DNA of 17,265 bases from Bacteroidales bacterium UBA6229. GTDB taxonomy: Bacteria; Bacteroidota; Bacteroidia; Bacteroidales; F082. The notes under the pieces were generated by a model that worked only from the letters and a program-made list of their open reading frames with translations, made no database searches and was not told the origin of the DNA. A program made the translations under genes and the position numbers. The stretch spans positions 1 to 17,265 of the forward strand of contig DJWN01000092.1 of NCBI GenBank assembly GCA_002440975.1. Direction: 5' to 3'. This document shows, in pieces, positions 1 to 7,739 of the stretch; position 1 is the stretch's first letter; every line of letters starts with the position of its first letter.

Positions 1-50
1 AACGAATTTCGGTGATTAGTCTGGCCCAACATGCATCCTCTGGTAACTGA

Positions 51-830
51 TCAAAGTTTGTGTTGCATAAAAATCCATCTAATTAATTCAGGTTCTGCAA
101 AGGCATTGTCCCAGGCATCGTGGCCGGTTTCAGGGTAAATGTTATGATGCACTTTCATGTTATGCTCACGCATTTTATTTACCATTTGTTGGCTATAAGC
201 AGGTTTTACAACCCTATCCTTTGCACCGTGAAAAACCCAGATCGCTGTTTCCGGATTAAAGTTTTTAACCGCATCAGGATTGCCACCTCCGCAAATGGGA
301 AAAGCAGCGGCAAACATTTCGGGGCGTCGGCTCAATAATTCAAAAGTGCCCATTCCGCCCATCGACAAGCCGCCAATATAGATGCGATTTTCATCCACAT
401 TGGGCAACTGGCTGAGTGAATCCAGGAGGCCCAGAAGCAGATTCATGGCTGGCGTGGCAGTGCTGTCGGGAAAAAAAATGAAAGAAAGCGAATCACCTTC
501 ATGAACATTTCGTTGAACGTGTGCCCAATAATCTTCTTTAGGACATTGCGGAAAAACAATCATTCCTTCAATTGCATTTTTTTGAAGGGCGTTCAAAAAT
601 AAATCTCCTCCATGAATCAGTTGAAGCAGATTGTCCTTGCCGCGCTCGCCTGACCCATGAAGAAAGATTAAAAGTGGCAGCTTTTGATCAGTATGCTGAG
701 ATTCTGATTGGACAAACCGAAATGGCAGACTGTCATTTTTGGCAATATAATAAGCAGCTTGCCACGATTGTCCATAGCTGAGTGGCAGTAGAAAAATTAT
801 GAGTAAAAATGTTATTAACCACTTGATCAT
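51..830 (-). CDS. Secreted alpha/beta hydrolase, probable esterase (PHB-depolymerase/dienelactone-hydrolase-like)
   Basis: A 259-residue protein with a Sec signal peptide (about residues 1-20, ending SYG before QS), so it is predicted to be periplasmic or secreted. The alpha/beta hydrolase fold is supported by an oxyanion-type HGSGERG at 58-64, the nucleophile elbow GGLSMGG with Ser156, an acid in HGAKDRV (Asp205) and a late GHDAW with His237, giving a complete Ser-Asp-His triad. This arrangement is typical of small esterases annotated as PHB depolymerase or prolyl-oligopeptidase-like hydrolases. The start lies 7 bp after the GH3 stop, so it is the distal gene of the PUL operon. Inference: it removes ester-linked substituents from the imported glucan, but the substrate cannot be read from sequence. 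It could also be a peptidase-like hydrolase. The family call is firm and the function is open. Confidence 0.88.
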   Translation of the reverse strand: MIKWLITFLLIIFLLPLSYGQSWQAAYYIAKNDSLPFRFVQSESQHTDQKLPLLIFLHGSGERGKDNLLQLIHGGDLFLNALQKNAIEGMIVFPQCPKEDYWAHVQRNVHEGDSLSFIFFPDSTATPAMNLLLGLLDSLSQLPNVDENRIYIGGLSMGGMGTFELLSRRPEMFAAAFPICGGGNPDAVKNFNPETAIWVFHGAKDRVVKPAYSQQMVNKMREHNMKVHHNIYPETGHDAWDNAFAEPELIRWIFMQHKL

Positions 831-837
831 GAGCGAT

Positions 838-3063
838 CTACTTTAATTCAAAGCTTGTTTCCAAACTTGCATTGGAATTTCCACCAACAAATATGCTGAA
901 TTTTCCGGGTTCGGTTACAGATTCTTTTTCCGTAAGATAAAAACCGATTTGATTTGGATGCAAACTAAAATGCACTTTAGCGGTAGCTCCTGCCTCCAGC
1001 CAGACGCGTTTGAAAGCTTTCAATTCACGAACAGGTCTTGTCATCGAAGCTACATGATCTTTCACATACAGCTGTGCGATTTCTTCTCCGGCTACTTTTC
1101 CGGTATTGCTGATTTTAACACTTACCTTTATCGAATCATTCAACGCATAATTTGGTTTTGAAGCACTCAGATTTTCATAGGTAAAAGTCGTGTAACTCAG
1201 GCCAAAGCCAAACGGATAAAGCGGTTCATTTGGAACGTCAAGGTATTTGGAGGTGTATTTGCTATTGGCATCAAAGGGACGTCCGGTATTTTTCATGCTG
1301 TAATAAATTGGGATTTGTCCAACATTACGCGGAAAAGTAACCGGAAGTTTCGCTGATGGGTTGTAATCGCCAGAAATAATATCAGCAAGTGCATGGCCGG
1401 ATTGTGTGCCCAAAAACCAGGCTTGTAAAATTGCCGGGCTATTTTCTGCTAACCAGTTGATTGTAAGTGGTCTTCCGCTCATAATTATTGTAGCAACAGG
1501 TTTTCCTGTGTTTATAATCAGTTCAGCAAGATCTTGTTGCACACCAGGAAGCGAAATCTCAGAGCGACTGGCTGCTTCTCCCGACATCCAATAAGCCTCA
1601 CCAAGGGCAAGGATTACAAAGTCTGCTTTTTTTGCTGCATTTTCTGCCTTTTTAAAGCCTGATTTGTCGTTGCCTTCTATGGCACAGCCTTCTTCAACAA
1701 TAATATTTGCGTCAGGGAACCTTTCTTCAAGTCCTTTTACCAGACTTACTGCTTTTGTCCAGTCGCCTGCCGCCGACCAGCTTCCAATCAAATCGCGTTG
1801 GTTGCTTCCCATTGGCCCAATCACAGCGATGGTTTTTACGTTTTTGTCAATGGGTAAAGTATTTTCTTCATTTCGCAGCAGCACAACTGATTTCCGTGCC
1901 ATATCACGTGCAGCTTCCAACTGATCAGGACGCATGATGTTATTTTTTTCGCGCTCTTTATCACTGTATCGAAAGGGATCGTCGAACAGTCCCAACTCAA
2001 ATTTTACTCTAAGAATTCTGCTTACTGCCTGATTGATCAAGTCCTCGGTGATGCGTTTTTCTGCAACAAGTTGTGCCAACGATTGCTGAAAGAAACCCGA
2101 TTGCATATCCATATCCACGCCGGCTTCGAGTGATAATTCCGCTGCATGAGCAGTGTCGGCGGCTACACCATGATAAAGAAGTTCCATGATGGAGGTGTAA
2201 TCTGTAACCACAAAACCATCAAAGCCCCATTCGTCTCGAAGCAGTTCAGTAAGTAAAAAATGATTCGATGTAGCAGGCACGCCATTCAGATCATTGAACG
2301 AAGTCATGGCTGTAACAGTGCCTGCATCAACCGCAGCTTTATAGGGAGGAAGGTAAACTTCGCGCAGCATGATTTCGGACATATCTACCGAATGATAATC
2401 GCGGCCGGCTTGTGAAGCACCGTAGGCTGCAAAATGCTTGATACAAGCTGCTACTGTATTCAAATCAGTAAGTTTTTCACCCTGAAAGCCTTTCACTCGT
2501 GCTGCGGCAATCACCGAACCCAAAAACGGATCTTCACCAGCACCTTCTACCATACGGCCCCATCTGGGATCTCTTGCAATATCTGCCATCGGGGCAAATG
2601 TCCAGTGCAAGCCTTCTGCAGCGGCTTCTTCGGCAGCTATTCTGGCAGCATTTTGAATTGCTTCCAAATTCCAGCTTGCGGCTTCTGCCAGTGGCACAGG
2701 AAAGATTGTTCGATGTCCATGAATTACATCATAACCAAATAGCAGTGGAATACGCAAACGTGTATTGTTTACGGCCATTTCCTGAAGGCGACGCGTATAA
2801 TCAGCACCGTAAGCATTAAAAATTGCCCCAACCTTTCCTTGCTTGATATCGCTTTCGTATTCCTTTCTTATAAATGCTCCTGTTTGATCCATATCGCTGG
2901 TATAAAGCGTGAGCTGTCCGATTTTTTCCTCGATGGTCATCAATTCGATTAATGAATCAACTTTCACAGCAATTTCATCTGTTTTAACTTGGGCAGATTT
3001 GTTGCACGATACAAAGATGAATAGTGCAGCGATTACTGGTAGAAAAATCTTAAACTTATTCAT
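838..3063 (-). CDS. bglX: Glycoside hydrolase family 3 beta-glucosidase lipoprotein (BglX-like)
   Basis: 741 residues, the usual length of BglX-type GH3 enzymes, which release glucose from the non-reducing end of beta-gluco-oligosaccharides with retention. A lipoprotein signal ends in FVSC, with Cys20 as the lipidated residue. The (beta/alpha)8 domain spans about 30-385, with KHF (209-211), GRD (220-222) and the nucleophile Asp288 in GFVVTDY. The alpha/beta sandwich domain spans about 390-600; Glu496 in SGEAASR matches the position of the BglX acid/base. A fibronectin-III-like domain closes the protein (about 650-725). The residues after the cysteine (NKSAQVK) lack an acidic cluster, which argues for the inner leaflet facing the periplasm. 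It lies 10 bp after the Ig-GH144 gene. Within this family, Bacteroides thetaiotaomicron BT_3567 is known to act on sophoro-oligosaccharides; linkage preference here is inferred from context. All catalytic residues are present. Confidence 0.95.
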   Translation of the reverse strand: MNKFKIFLPVIAALFIFVSCNKSAQVKTDEIAVKVDSLIELMTIEEKIGQLTLYTSDMDQTGAFIRKEYESDIKQGKVGAIFNAYGADYTRRLQEMAVNNTRLRIPLLFGYDVIHGHRTIFPVPLAEAASWNLEAIQNAARIAAEEAAAEGLHWTFAPMADIARDPRWGRMVEGAGEDPFLGSVIAAARVKGFQGEKLTDLNTVAACIKHFAAYGASQAGRDYHSVDMSEIMLREVYLPPYKAAVDAGTVTAMTSFNDLNGVPATSNHFLLTELLRDEWGFDGFVVTDYTSIMELLYHGVAADTAHAAELSLEAGVDMDMQSGFFQQSLAQLVAEKRITEDLINQAVSRILRVKFELGLFDDPFRYSDKEREKNNIMRPDQLEAARDMARKSVVLLRNEENTLPIDKNVKTIAVIGPMGSNQRDLIGSWSAAGDWTKAVSLVKGLEERFPDANIIVEEGCAIEGNDKSGFKKAENAAKKADFVILALGEAYWMSGEAASRSEISLPGVQQDLAELIINTGKPVATIIMSGRPLTINWLAENSPAILQAWFLGTQSGHALADIISGDYNPSAKLPVTFPRNVGQIPIYYSMKNTGRPFDANSKYTSKYLDVPNEPLYPFGFGLSYTTFTYENLSASKPNYALNDSIKVSVKISNTGKVAGEEIAQLYVKDHVASMTRPVRELKAFKRVWLEAGATAKVHFSLHPNQIGFYLTEKESVTEPGKFSIFVGGNSNASLETSFELK

Positions 3064-3073
3064 TTTAAGTAGT

Positions 3074-5062
3074 TTACTTTTTAAAATGTGAAAAATTCAA
3101 TTGATTGAGCGCAGCGTGTATTTCAGGAGCCGACATAAATAAATCCCAAATCAATCCACTTCTGTGATTTTCGATCATAATGATGATTGGTCCTTGGTCG
3201 ATAGCAAGGTAAGCATCAGACCACCAGCTTTCTTCGGGATTGAATGCGTCATAAAAACCGTATTCGCCCCAGCTTTTATCTCCGAGTATATAATAGAAAT
3301 GCTTTAATGCTTCCATCGAATTTTCCGGAGTGTAAGGCATTGATGATAAGGCTGCCGTTGGGCTGATGGTGCCATTATCTCTGGTAGGTTCGTGCACGCC
3401 ATAACCATTCGGTTCATCGCTTGCTGTGAGGCCCCAGCAATTTGAGCCATATCCCAAATAGTTATTAGGGTTTTCGATGCAATGTTGCCGGTTTATTAAT
3501 GTATGGTTTTGATTTTGAGTCCAATAATCACCATAAGTATCGCTTAAGCCTCTTGGATCCATTCCCAGAAAAGAATAATGGGCAAAAAATAATGGGCCGC
3601 CATATGCAAAGCCAAGCGGAAGATTAATATTGAAGTAATCATTGCCGTTGATAATTGCACCTGATTGCGCCCAGCCCTGATGATAAACTTCTGCATCAAT
3701 GGGATAGGTGTCGGAGCTTGCGGCCATAATGTAAGTTATCAGTGCTTCGTTGTATCCCCGGATTGGCATATTCATGGCCCATCCGTTGTGTGGCGACCAG
3801 TGCCAATAAAGTACGTTTTGATTATCGCGTGTGTACCAATTCCACTCAATGGAGGCAAGTAATTCATTGATATTGCTAATCAGTGCCAATTCTGTATTGT
3901 TGGCTGGATTAAGGTATTGTCGCGCTGTAATTAATCCGGCTGCCATAAAAGAGGTTTCAACCAGATCGCCCCCGTCATCATTGGCACTGAAGGCGATAAC
4001 ACGTCCGGTTGTGCCATTCATCCAATGAGGCCATGCACCATGAAACCGGTCAGCTTCGGCAAGGAAATTTGTGATGGTTGTGAGTCGTTCAATACCTTCC
4101 GTTCGGCTGATGAAGCCTCTTTCAATTCCTGTCAGTATAGCCATAATCCCAAATCCACTTCCGCCGATTGTAACTGTTTCGCCTGAATTTAGGCGTTCAC
4201 GGGCTAATCCGCTTACTGGATGGGCATGGTCCCAAAAATAGTGGAAGGTTTTCTCCTGTGTTAAGTCAAGCAGTTCCTCGTCAGAGATTACAGGCTTTTT
4301 TATTTTAGGATTAAGGCCGGTAGTGAAATGCTTGTTAAATCCTTCAAAATCAAATCCTGTGGCTGAATTGAGCGAAGCAGTAATTACGAAAATATATTGT
4401 TGGTAATAATCTAGTTCTGTTGTGGTGCTGATTATAATTTTTGTGTTATTCTCCGCAAATTCAAACTGAAGTGGATGTGTAGGAATGGTTTTGATGTTAT
4501 CAGTAATGTTTTGTGCGGCAACAGCTTCATTAAAAGTTAATTCAATATGAAGGCTGTCGTAGGGAATGTTTTTAATTTTTTGCGAATCAAGTAATGATTG
4601 GCTGTTAAGTTGAGCAGAAAGCAGGATTAATTTTCCTTGCTCTGTTTTGAATTGCAGACTTACACCAGGGAAGACTTCATTGGAGGTGCTTTTGAGCTGA
4701 TCGCTTATCTGAAGCGTATAATCAGAACTCCATTGCAGTAAGGTATCGGGTTGTATTACTAAAGTTGTTTTATTGTTTTCGAGCAGGAAGGAATACGAAT
4801 AGGAGGAATTGGACTGATTTTCTGTGATTTTTAATGCATTACGAACAGTAGTGCTATCGATTTGTGAACCAAACTTCAGGTAAAACTTACTGTTTATAGC
4901 CACCTCTTCATTTGATGATTCAGCACGAATGATTTGATCATTTGCTTTCACTTCAATTAATTGAAAAAGAATAGGGGCTTCAGGTTTGTCTTCGTTTTTC
5001 TTGCAACCAACGAACAAAAGTAAAATCAGAAATGCAGCTAATAACTTTACCTGAAAATGCAT
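3074..5062 (-). CDS. Surface lipoprotein with two Ig-like (Big_5) domains and a C-terminal glucoamylase-like/GH144 catalytic domain
   Basis: 662 residues. The lipoprotein signal ends in FVGC (Cys20), followed by KKNEDK, a lysine plus acidic stretch resembling the Bacteroidota lipoprotein export signal, so surface exposure is likely. Two SbsA/Big_5-like beta-sandwich domains cover about 30-140 and 145-248. The catalytic domain (about 260-655) is of the glucoamylase-like type (Pfam PF10091), the fold of GH144. Motifs shared with the other GH144-type protein in this operon are DLVETSFMAAGL (367-378), RGYNEA with Glu439, WGLTASD, a PTAA(L/G) segment, and IDQG followed by ENHRSGLIW. Characterised GH144 members are an endo-beta-1,2-glucanase (Chitinophaga pinensis) and a sophorohydrolase (Parabacteroides distasonis BDI_3064). 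The common label 'glucoamylase' is misleading. Inference: this is the outer endo-acting enzyme. Its start follows the intra-operon hairpin, so its expression may be uncoupled from upstream genes. Confidence 0.88.
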   Translation of the reverse strand: MHFQVKLLAAFLILLLFVGCKKNEDKPEAPILFQLIEVKANDQIIRAESSNEEVAINSKFYLKFGSQIDSTTVRNALKITENQSNSSYSYSFLLENNKTTLVIQPDTLLQWSSDYTLQISDQLKSTSNEVFPGVSLQFKTEQGKLILLSAQLNSQSLLDSQKIKNIPYDSLHIELTFNEAVAAQNITDNIKTIPTHPLQFEFAENNTKIIISTTTELDYYQQYIFVITASLNSATGFDFEGFNKHFTTGLNPKIKKPVISDEELLDLTQEKTFHYFWDHAHPVSGLARERLNSGETVTIGGSGFGIMAILTGIERGFISRTEGIERLTTITNFLAEADRFHGAWPHWMNGTTGRVIAFSANDDGGDLVETSFMAAGLITARQYLNPANNTELALISNINELLASIEWNWYTRDNQNVLYWHWSPHNGWAMNMPIRGYNEALITYIMAASSDTYPIDAEVYHQGWAQSGAIINGNDYFNINLPLGFAYGGPLFFAHYSFLGMDPRGLSDTYGDYWTQNQNHTLINRQHCIENPNNYLGYGSNCWGLTASDEPNGYGVHEPTRDNGTISPTAALSSMPYTPENSMEALKHFYYILGDKSWGEYGFYDAFNPEESWWSDAYLAIDQGPIIIMIENHRSGLIWDLFMSAPEIHAALNQLNFSHFKK

Positions 5063-5083
5063 AATTTTTGGTATTTATTAAAA

Positions 5084-5146
5084 ATTGCTGCCTTTGAAGG
5101 TGCTTTCTCTTCTGGCCTTCCGGATAAAACCTTCAAAGGCAGCAAT
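5084..5146 (-). terminator. 18-bp perfect hairpin with T-rich tail inside the operon (terminator/attenuator)
   Basis: Positions 5084-5101 (ATTGCTGCCTTTGAAGGT) and 5129-5146 are perfect reverse complements, separated by a 27-nt loop. Read in the direction of transcription, the stem begins 23 nt after the LamG gene stop and is followed by TTTTAATAAATA, the layout of an intrinsic terminator. The next gene (Ig-GH144) starts 21 bp after the stem and the operon continues, so partial read-through or an mRNA-processing/stabilising role is more likely than full termination. Confidence 0.75.
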
Positions 5147-5169
5147 CACTCACTAATCAAAAACTAATC

Positions 5170-6423
5170 TTAAGGTTTTTCTGATTCGTACATCAAGCTA
5201 ACCTCTGTTGCAGTTACAACTTTGTGGAAGATTTTGACATCATCCAGCTGACCTTTAAAATGATTGGCATCAGGGAAGTCATATCCGCCCCATGGCTCGG
5301 TATCCCACATGGTACCAGCACGTGAATGGATAAATCCGAACGCGAGTTCATTTACCACATCAGGTTCTTGTCCGGCATATTTCAGCCCAACTGCGGTACG
5401 TTTGATATCTTCTTCGGGCCATAAATTAAAGTCGAAACTTTTCATTTTCTCGCCATTGTAGAAGAGTGTACCTTTTTTGGCAGCAGCATCATACACATAG
5501 GTTACGTGCAGCCAATTGTCTTTTAGCAGAGCCATCATGTCATCCACCGAAATACTTTTGGCAAAATCCCATCCTTGCCAACCGCCATTGGAGGCATCTG
5601 TTGCTTCGGCAGGGAACCACATGTCTTCGGCTGCTGTGGTGCCATCTCCCATTTCGTATTGAAATGCGAATTTAGCTCCGTCATAACCACCAAAGATTTC
5701 AAATTGCATACCGTAGAAAGCACCCAGTCCCATTACAAAATGACCATGTTCAATGCCTTCAGAATTTGTTTTTACCCAAAAACTAATCGTGAAATCATGG
5801 GTATTGATCAACTGATCTCCGTTTGGAATTTCGATGATACTTGTTGTGCCATTGAAAGTTGCAGCTTTTCCGGCCTCTGCATTACGACTTGCATTGTAAG
5901 CAATATCAACAACGCCACTTGCAGATGGTGTATAATTTCCTACAAGGTCATTGGCATTGTCTTCGAAAGTCCAGTGCGCAACAATTCCGGCGGGAGAGAA
6001 AGTCCCCACGGTTGTAAACGTTCTGCTCACAGCAGTCAGCGGTTTTGCATCGGTTGAAAGGATGCCACCCGAAAGTTCGAGTTTGTAGAGCGTTCCATTT
6101 CCCAGTGCATTTTGGGGTGTAATGTTAATGGTATTTGCATTTACACTTACCGTTACAGGAATATTTGTGTTGTCGTAATCCTGTGTTAGGGTAATATTTG
6201 TCGCTGTTGCCGTTGCAGCATCAATATCGGTATTGAAAGTAGCCGTAAAAACAGGCTCAACGGGCACGTTCGAAGGAGAAGTAGCACCATTCAAATCGAT
6301 GTCGCCGGCAGCTAATCCTGTTAGCACCAGATCAACCGGATCATCATCCTTTTTACAGCTATTTAATATCATAGCTGCTGATGTGAGCACCAATAAGAAG
6401 AAAATTAGAAATTGCTTTTTCAT
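5170..6423 (-). CDS. Surface lipoprotein with Ig-like (Big_5) and LamG/concanavalin A-like domain; probable glycan-binding protein
   Basis: 417 residues. The lipoprotein signal ends in LNSC (Cys23), followed directly by KKDDD, a strong match to the Bacteroidota surface-export signal (lysine plus acidic residues after the cysteine). One Big_5/SbsA Ig-like domain covers about 31-138, with the typical F-x-A-x-F-N-x-x-I-D-x-x-T pattern. A LamG_3-like jellyroll follows (about 145-415): IVAHWTFEDNANDLVG, NGTTSIIEIPNG, FTISFWVKTN, WLHVTYVYD, TLFYNGE and GQLDDVKIFHKVV are classic strands of that fold. No catalytic residues are recognised. It lies 20 bp after the duplicated T9SS protein gene and upstream of the operon hairpin. 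Inference: it binds glycan at the surface, filling the place of SusE/SusF. LamG domains have many ligands, so specificity cannot be stated, and a cryptic lyase or hydrolase cannot be excluded. Confidence 0.87.
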   Translation of the reverse strand: MKKQFLIFFLLVLTSAAMILNSCKKDDDPVDLVLTGLAAGDIDLNGATSPSNVPVEPVFTATFNTDIDAATATATNITLTQDYDNTNIPVTVSVNANTINITPQNALGNGTLYKLELSGGILSTDAKPLTAVSRTFTTVGTFSPAGIVAHWTFEDNANDLVGNYTPSASGVVDIAYNASRNAEAGKAATFNGTTSIIEIPNGDQLINTHDFTISFWVKTNSEGIEHGHFVMGLGAFYGMQFEIFGGYDGAKFAFQYEMGDGTTAAEDMWFPAEATDASNGGWQGWDFAKSISVDDMMALLKDNWLHVTYVYDAAAKKGTLFYNGEKMKSFDFNLWPEEDIKRTAVGLKYAGQEPDVVNELAFGFIHSRAGTMWDTEPWGGYDFPDANHFKGQLDDVKIFHKVVTATEVSLMYESEKP

Positions 6424-6443
6424 AAATTAATTGTGTTAAAGTG

Positions 6444-7712
6444 TTAGTGATTTATTTTGTGTGAATAAGAATTGTTTAAAGTGTTAACTTTCAAGATATA
6501 CATTCCCTTGCTTAATCCTGACAGGTCAATTCTGTCCTCTTTGCTCAGGCTGTTAGATTGTAGTATCAGTTTACCGCTCAAATCAAAAATCTGAACCTCG
6601 CGGATCAGCTCATCAAGCTGGATAGTAATGAAATCCTGTGCCGGATTTGGGAATACCTTAAGCGGACTTGAAGCTTGTAATTCAGGTGTATTTGTTAATG
6701 GATCTGGCATCAGTCGGATATCATCAAAATAAATGTCGATATCTTCGGTAAGTGTAAGCGGATCTTCAAAATCAGGCATAAAGGCAATTACATTCCAAAG
6801 GCCTGTCAGGTCAGTAAAATCAAATGCGAATTCTTCCCAGCCGCTTGTAACTTCTTGCGGATTCATGCTAAATATTTCGAGGTTTGCCGAAGGGCCGCCT
6901 TCCATTTTGAATTTGATAGGACTTACTCTGGGTTTCCAAACTTTAACATAAACATATTTGTTTTCAGTAAGGTCTGCCTGTTCTGGCAATGCTGACCAAA
7001 AACCGCCCCATGGCACGCCATTCATACTGCGATGAAACTTAACCACATTAGCACTTGGATTTACGTCATCCGGATCAGGATTTGCAACAACTTCCATGCT
7101 GCTGTTGTCGGCATCGCCGCCAAGCATCAGGTTGAGTGGGATATGATCAAAATCTTCAATCACATATACGGCATCGCTGCCGGGAGTGGGATCATTGTTG
7201 ACCATAATGTAATCGAAATAAATTTCGATGTCTTCAGTTAAGGTTAATGGATCTTCAAAATCAGGCATAAAGGCGATCACATTCCAAAGGCCAGTTTTTT
7301 CGGAGAAGTCGAATACAATGTCTTCCCATTCATTTACAACTGTTTGTGGGTTCATGCTGGCAATTTCGAGGTTACCACTGGGACCACCTTCAACTTTAAA
7401 TTTCAATGGACTGATGCGGGTTTTCATCACCCTTACATGCACGTATTTATTTTCTGTCAGGTCGAGTGGTTCGGGTAATGCCGACCAAAAACCGCCCCAT
7501 GGCACGCCATTCATGCTGCGATGATACTTAACAACATGCGAGCTTGGGTTTGAGGTGCCTTCTGGTGTTGGTACAATCGTCATTGTACTGTTATCGTCAT
7601 TGCCCCCAAGCATTAGGTTTAGTGGGATATGCTCAAAATCCTCGATCATTTGAGCTTGCACATAAGCAGTGCTCATAAGCACGGCTAAAATTAAAATGGT
7701 AAATTGTTTCAT
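6444..7712 (-). CDS. T9SS-secreted protein with two tandem near-identical domains; putative novel carbohydrate-binding protein
   Basis: 422 residues that I do not assign to a named family. A Sec signal peptide covers residues 1-20 (VQA before Q). Two copies of a roughly 153-residue domain follow (about 22-174 and 184-337). Both begin (M/V)IEDF(E/D)HIPLNLMLGG and share HRSMNGVPWGGFWSALPE, KYV(H/Y)V(R/K)V, KF(K)VEGGPS-NLEI, SMNPQ, GLWNVIAFMPDFEDPLT and a terminal DI-IYFD. The C-terminus (about 351-422) is a type A T9SS sorting domain: FPNPAQDFITIQL, then IFDLSGK and LSKGMYILKV. The protein should therefore be exported across the outer membrane and anchored or released. The starting strand (EDF), aromatic-rich core and ending (YFDDI) resemble jellyroll carbohydrate-binding modules found beside glycosidases. 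It sits directly after susD, where surface glycan-binding proteins usually lie, but these are normally lipoproteins. No hydrolase motif is seen. Confidence 0.85.
   Translation of the reverse strand: MKQFTILILAVLMSTAYVQAQMIEDFEHIPLNLMLGGNDDNSTMTIVPTPEGTSNPSSHVVKYHRSMNGVPWGGFWSALPEPLDLTENKYVHVRVMKTRISPLKFKVEGGPSGNLEIASMNPQTVVNEWEDIVFDFSEKTGLWNVIAFMPDFEDPLTLTEDIEIYFDYIMVNNDPTPGSDAVYVIEDFDHIPLNLMLGGDADNSSMEVVANPDPDDVNPSANVVKFHRSMNGVPWGGFWSALPEQADLTENKYVYVKVWKPRVSPIKFKMEGGPSANLEIFSMNPQEVTSGWEEFAFDFTDLTGLWNVIAFMPDFEDPLTLTEDIDIYFDDIRLMPDPLTNTPELQASSPLKVFPNPAQDFITIQLDELIREVQIFDLSGKLILQSNSLSKEDRIDLSGLSKGMYILKVNTLNNSYSHKINH
6702..7163 (-). repeat. Second copy of the tandem domain repeat in the T9SS-secreted protein
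   Basis: Encodes residues 184-337. It aligns with the copy at 7191-7649 at an offset of 489 bp (163 codons) for most of its length. Two blocks are identical at DNA level: 32 nt at 6994-7025 (matching 7483-7514) and 26 nt at 6760-6785 (matching 7249-7274). Confidence 0.9.
7191..7649 (-). repeat. First copy of the tandem domain repeat in the T9SS-secreted protein
   Basis: Encodes residues 22-174. It differs from the second copy by scattered substitutions and a small indel in the loop before HVVKYHRSMNG. The two copies are joined by a short linker (DPTPGSDAVY) that keeps the same frame. Confidence 0.9.
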
Positions 7713-7739
7713 AATACTAAAAATTTAAGTGTTAGATAA

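Noticed and set aside
1..50. Possible 3' end of a convergent plus-strand gene (frame 3, stop at 48-50) or start of a further minus-strand gene
   Set aside because: Only 16 codons are visible and such an open stretch is common by chance. No family can be recognised and no terminator is visible after the hydrolase gene.
3074..5062. True glucoamylase (alpha-glucan hydrolase)
   Set aside because: The Pfam-style name 'glucoamylase' for this domain is historical; the operon has no alpha-glucan enzymes (GH13, GH97, GH31), and the companion GH3 is a beta-glucosidase.
5575..6057. 160-codon open frame on the plus strand
   Set aside because: It lies wholly antisense to the well-supported LamG lipoprotein gene, its translation has no recognisable domain or signal, and it is cysteine-rich in a way typical of shadow frames.
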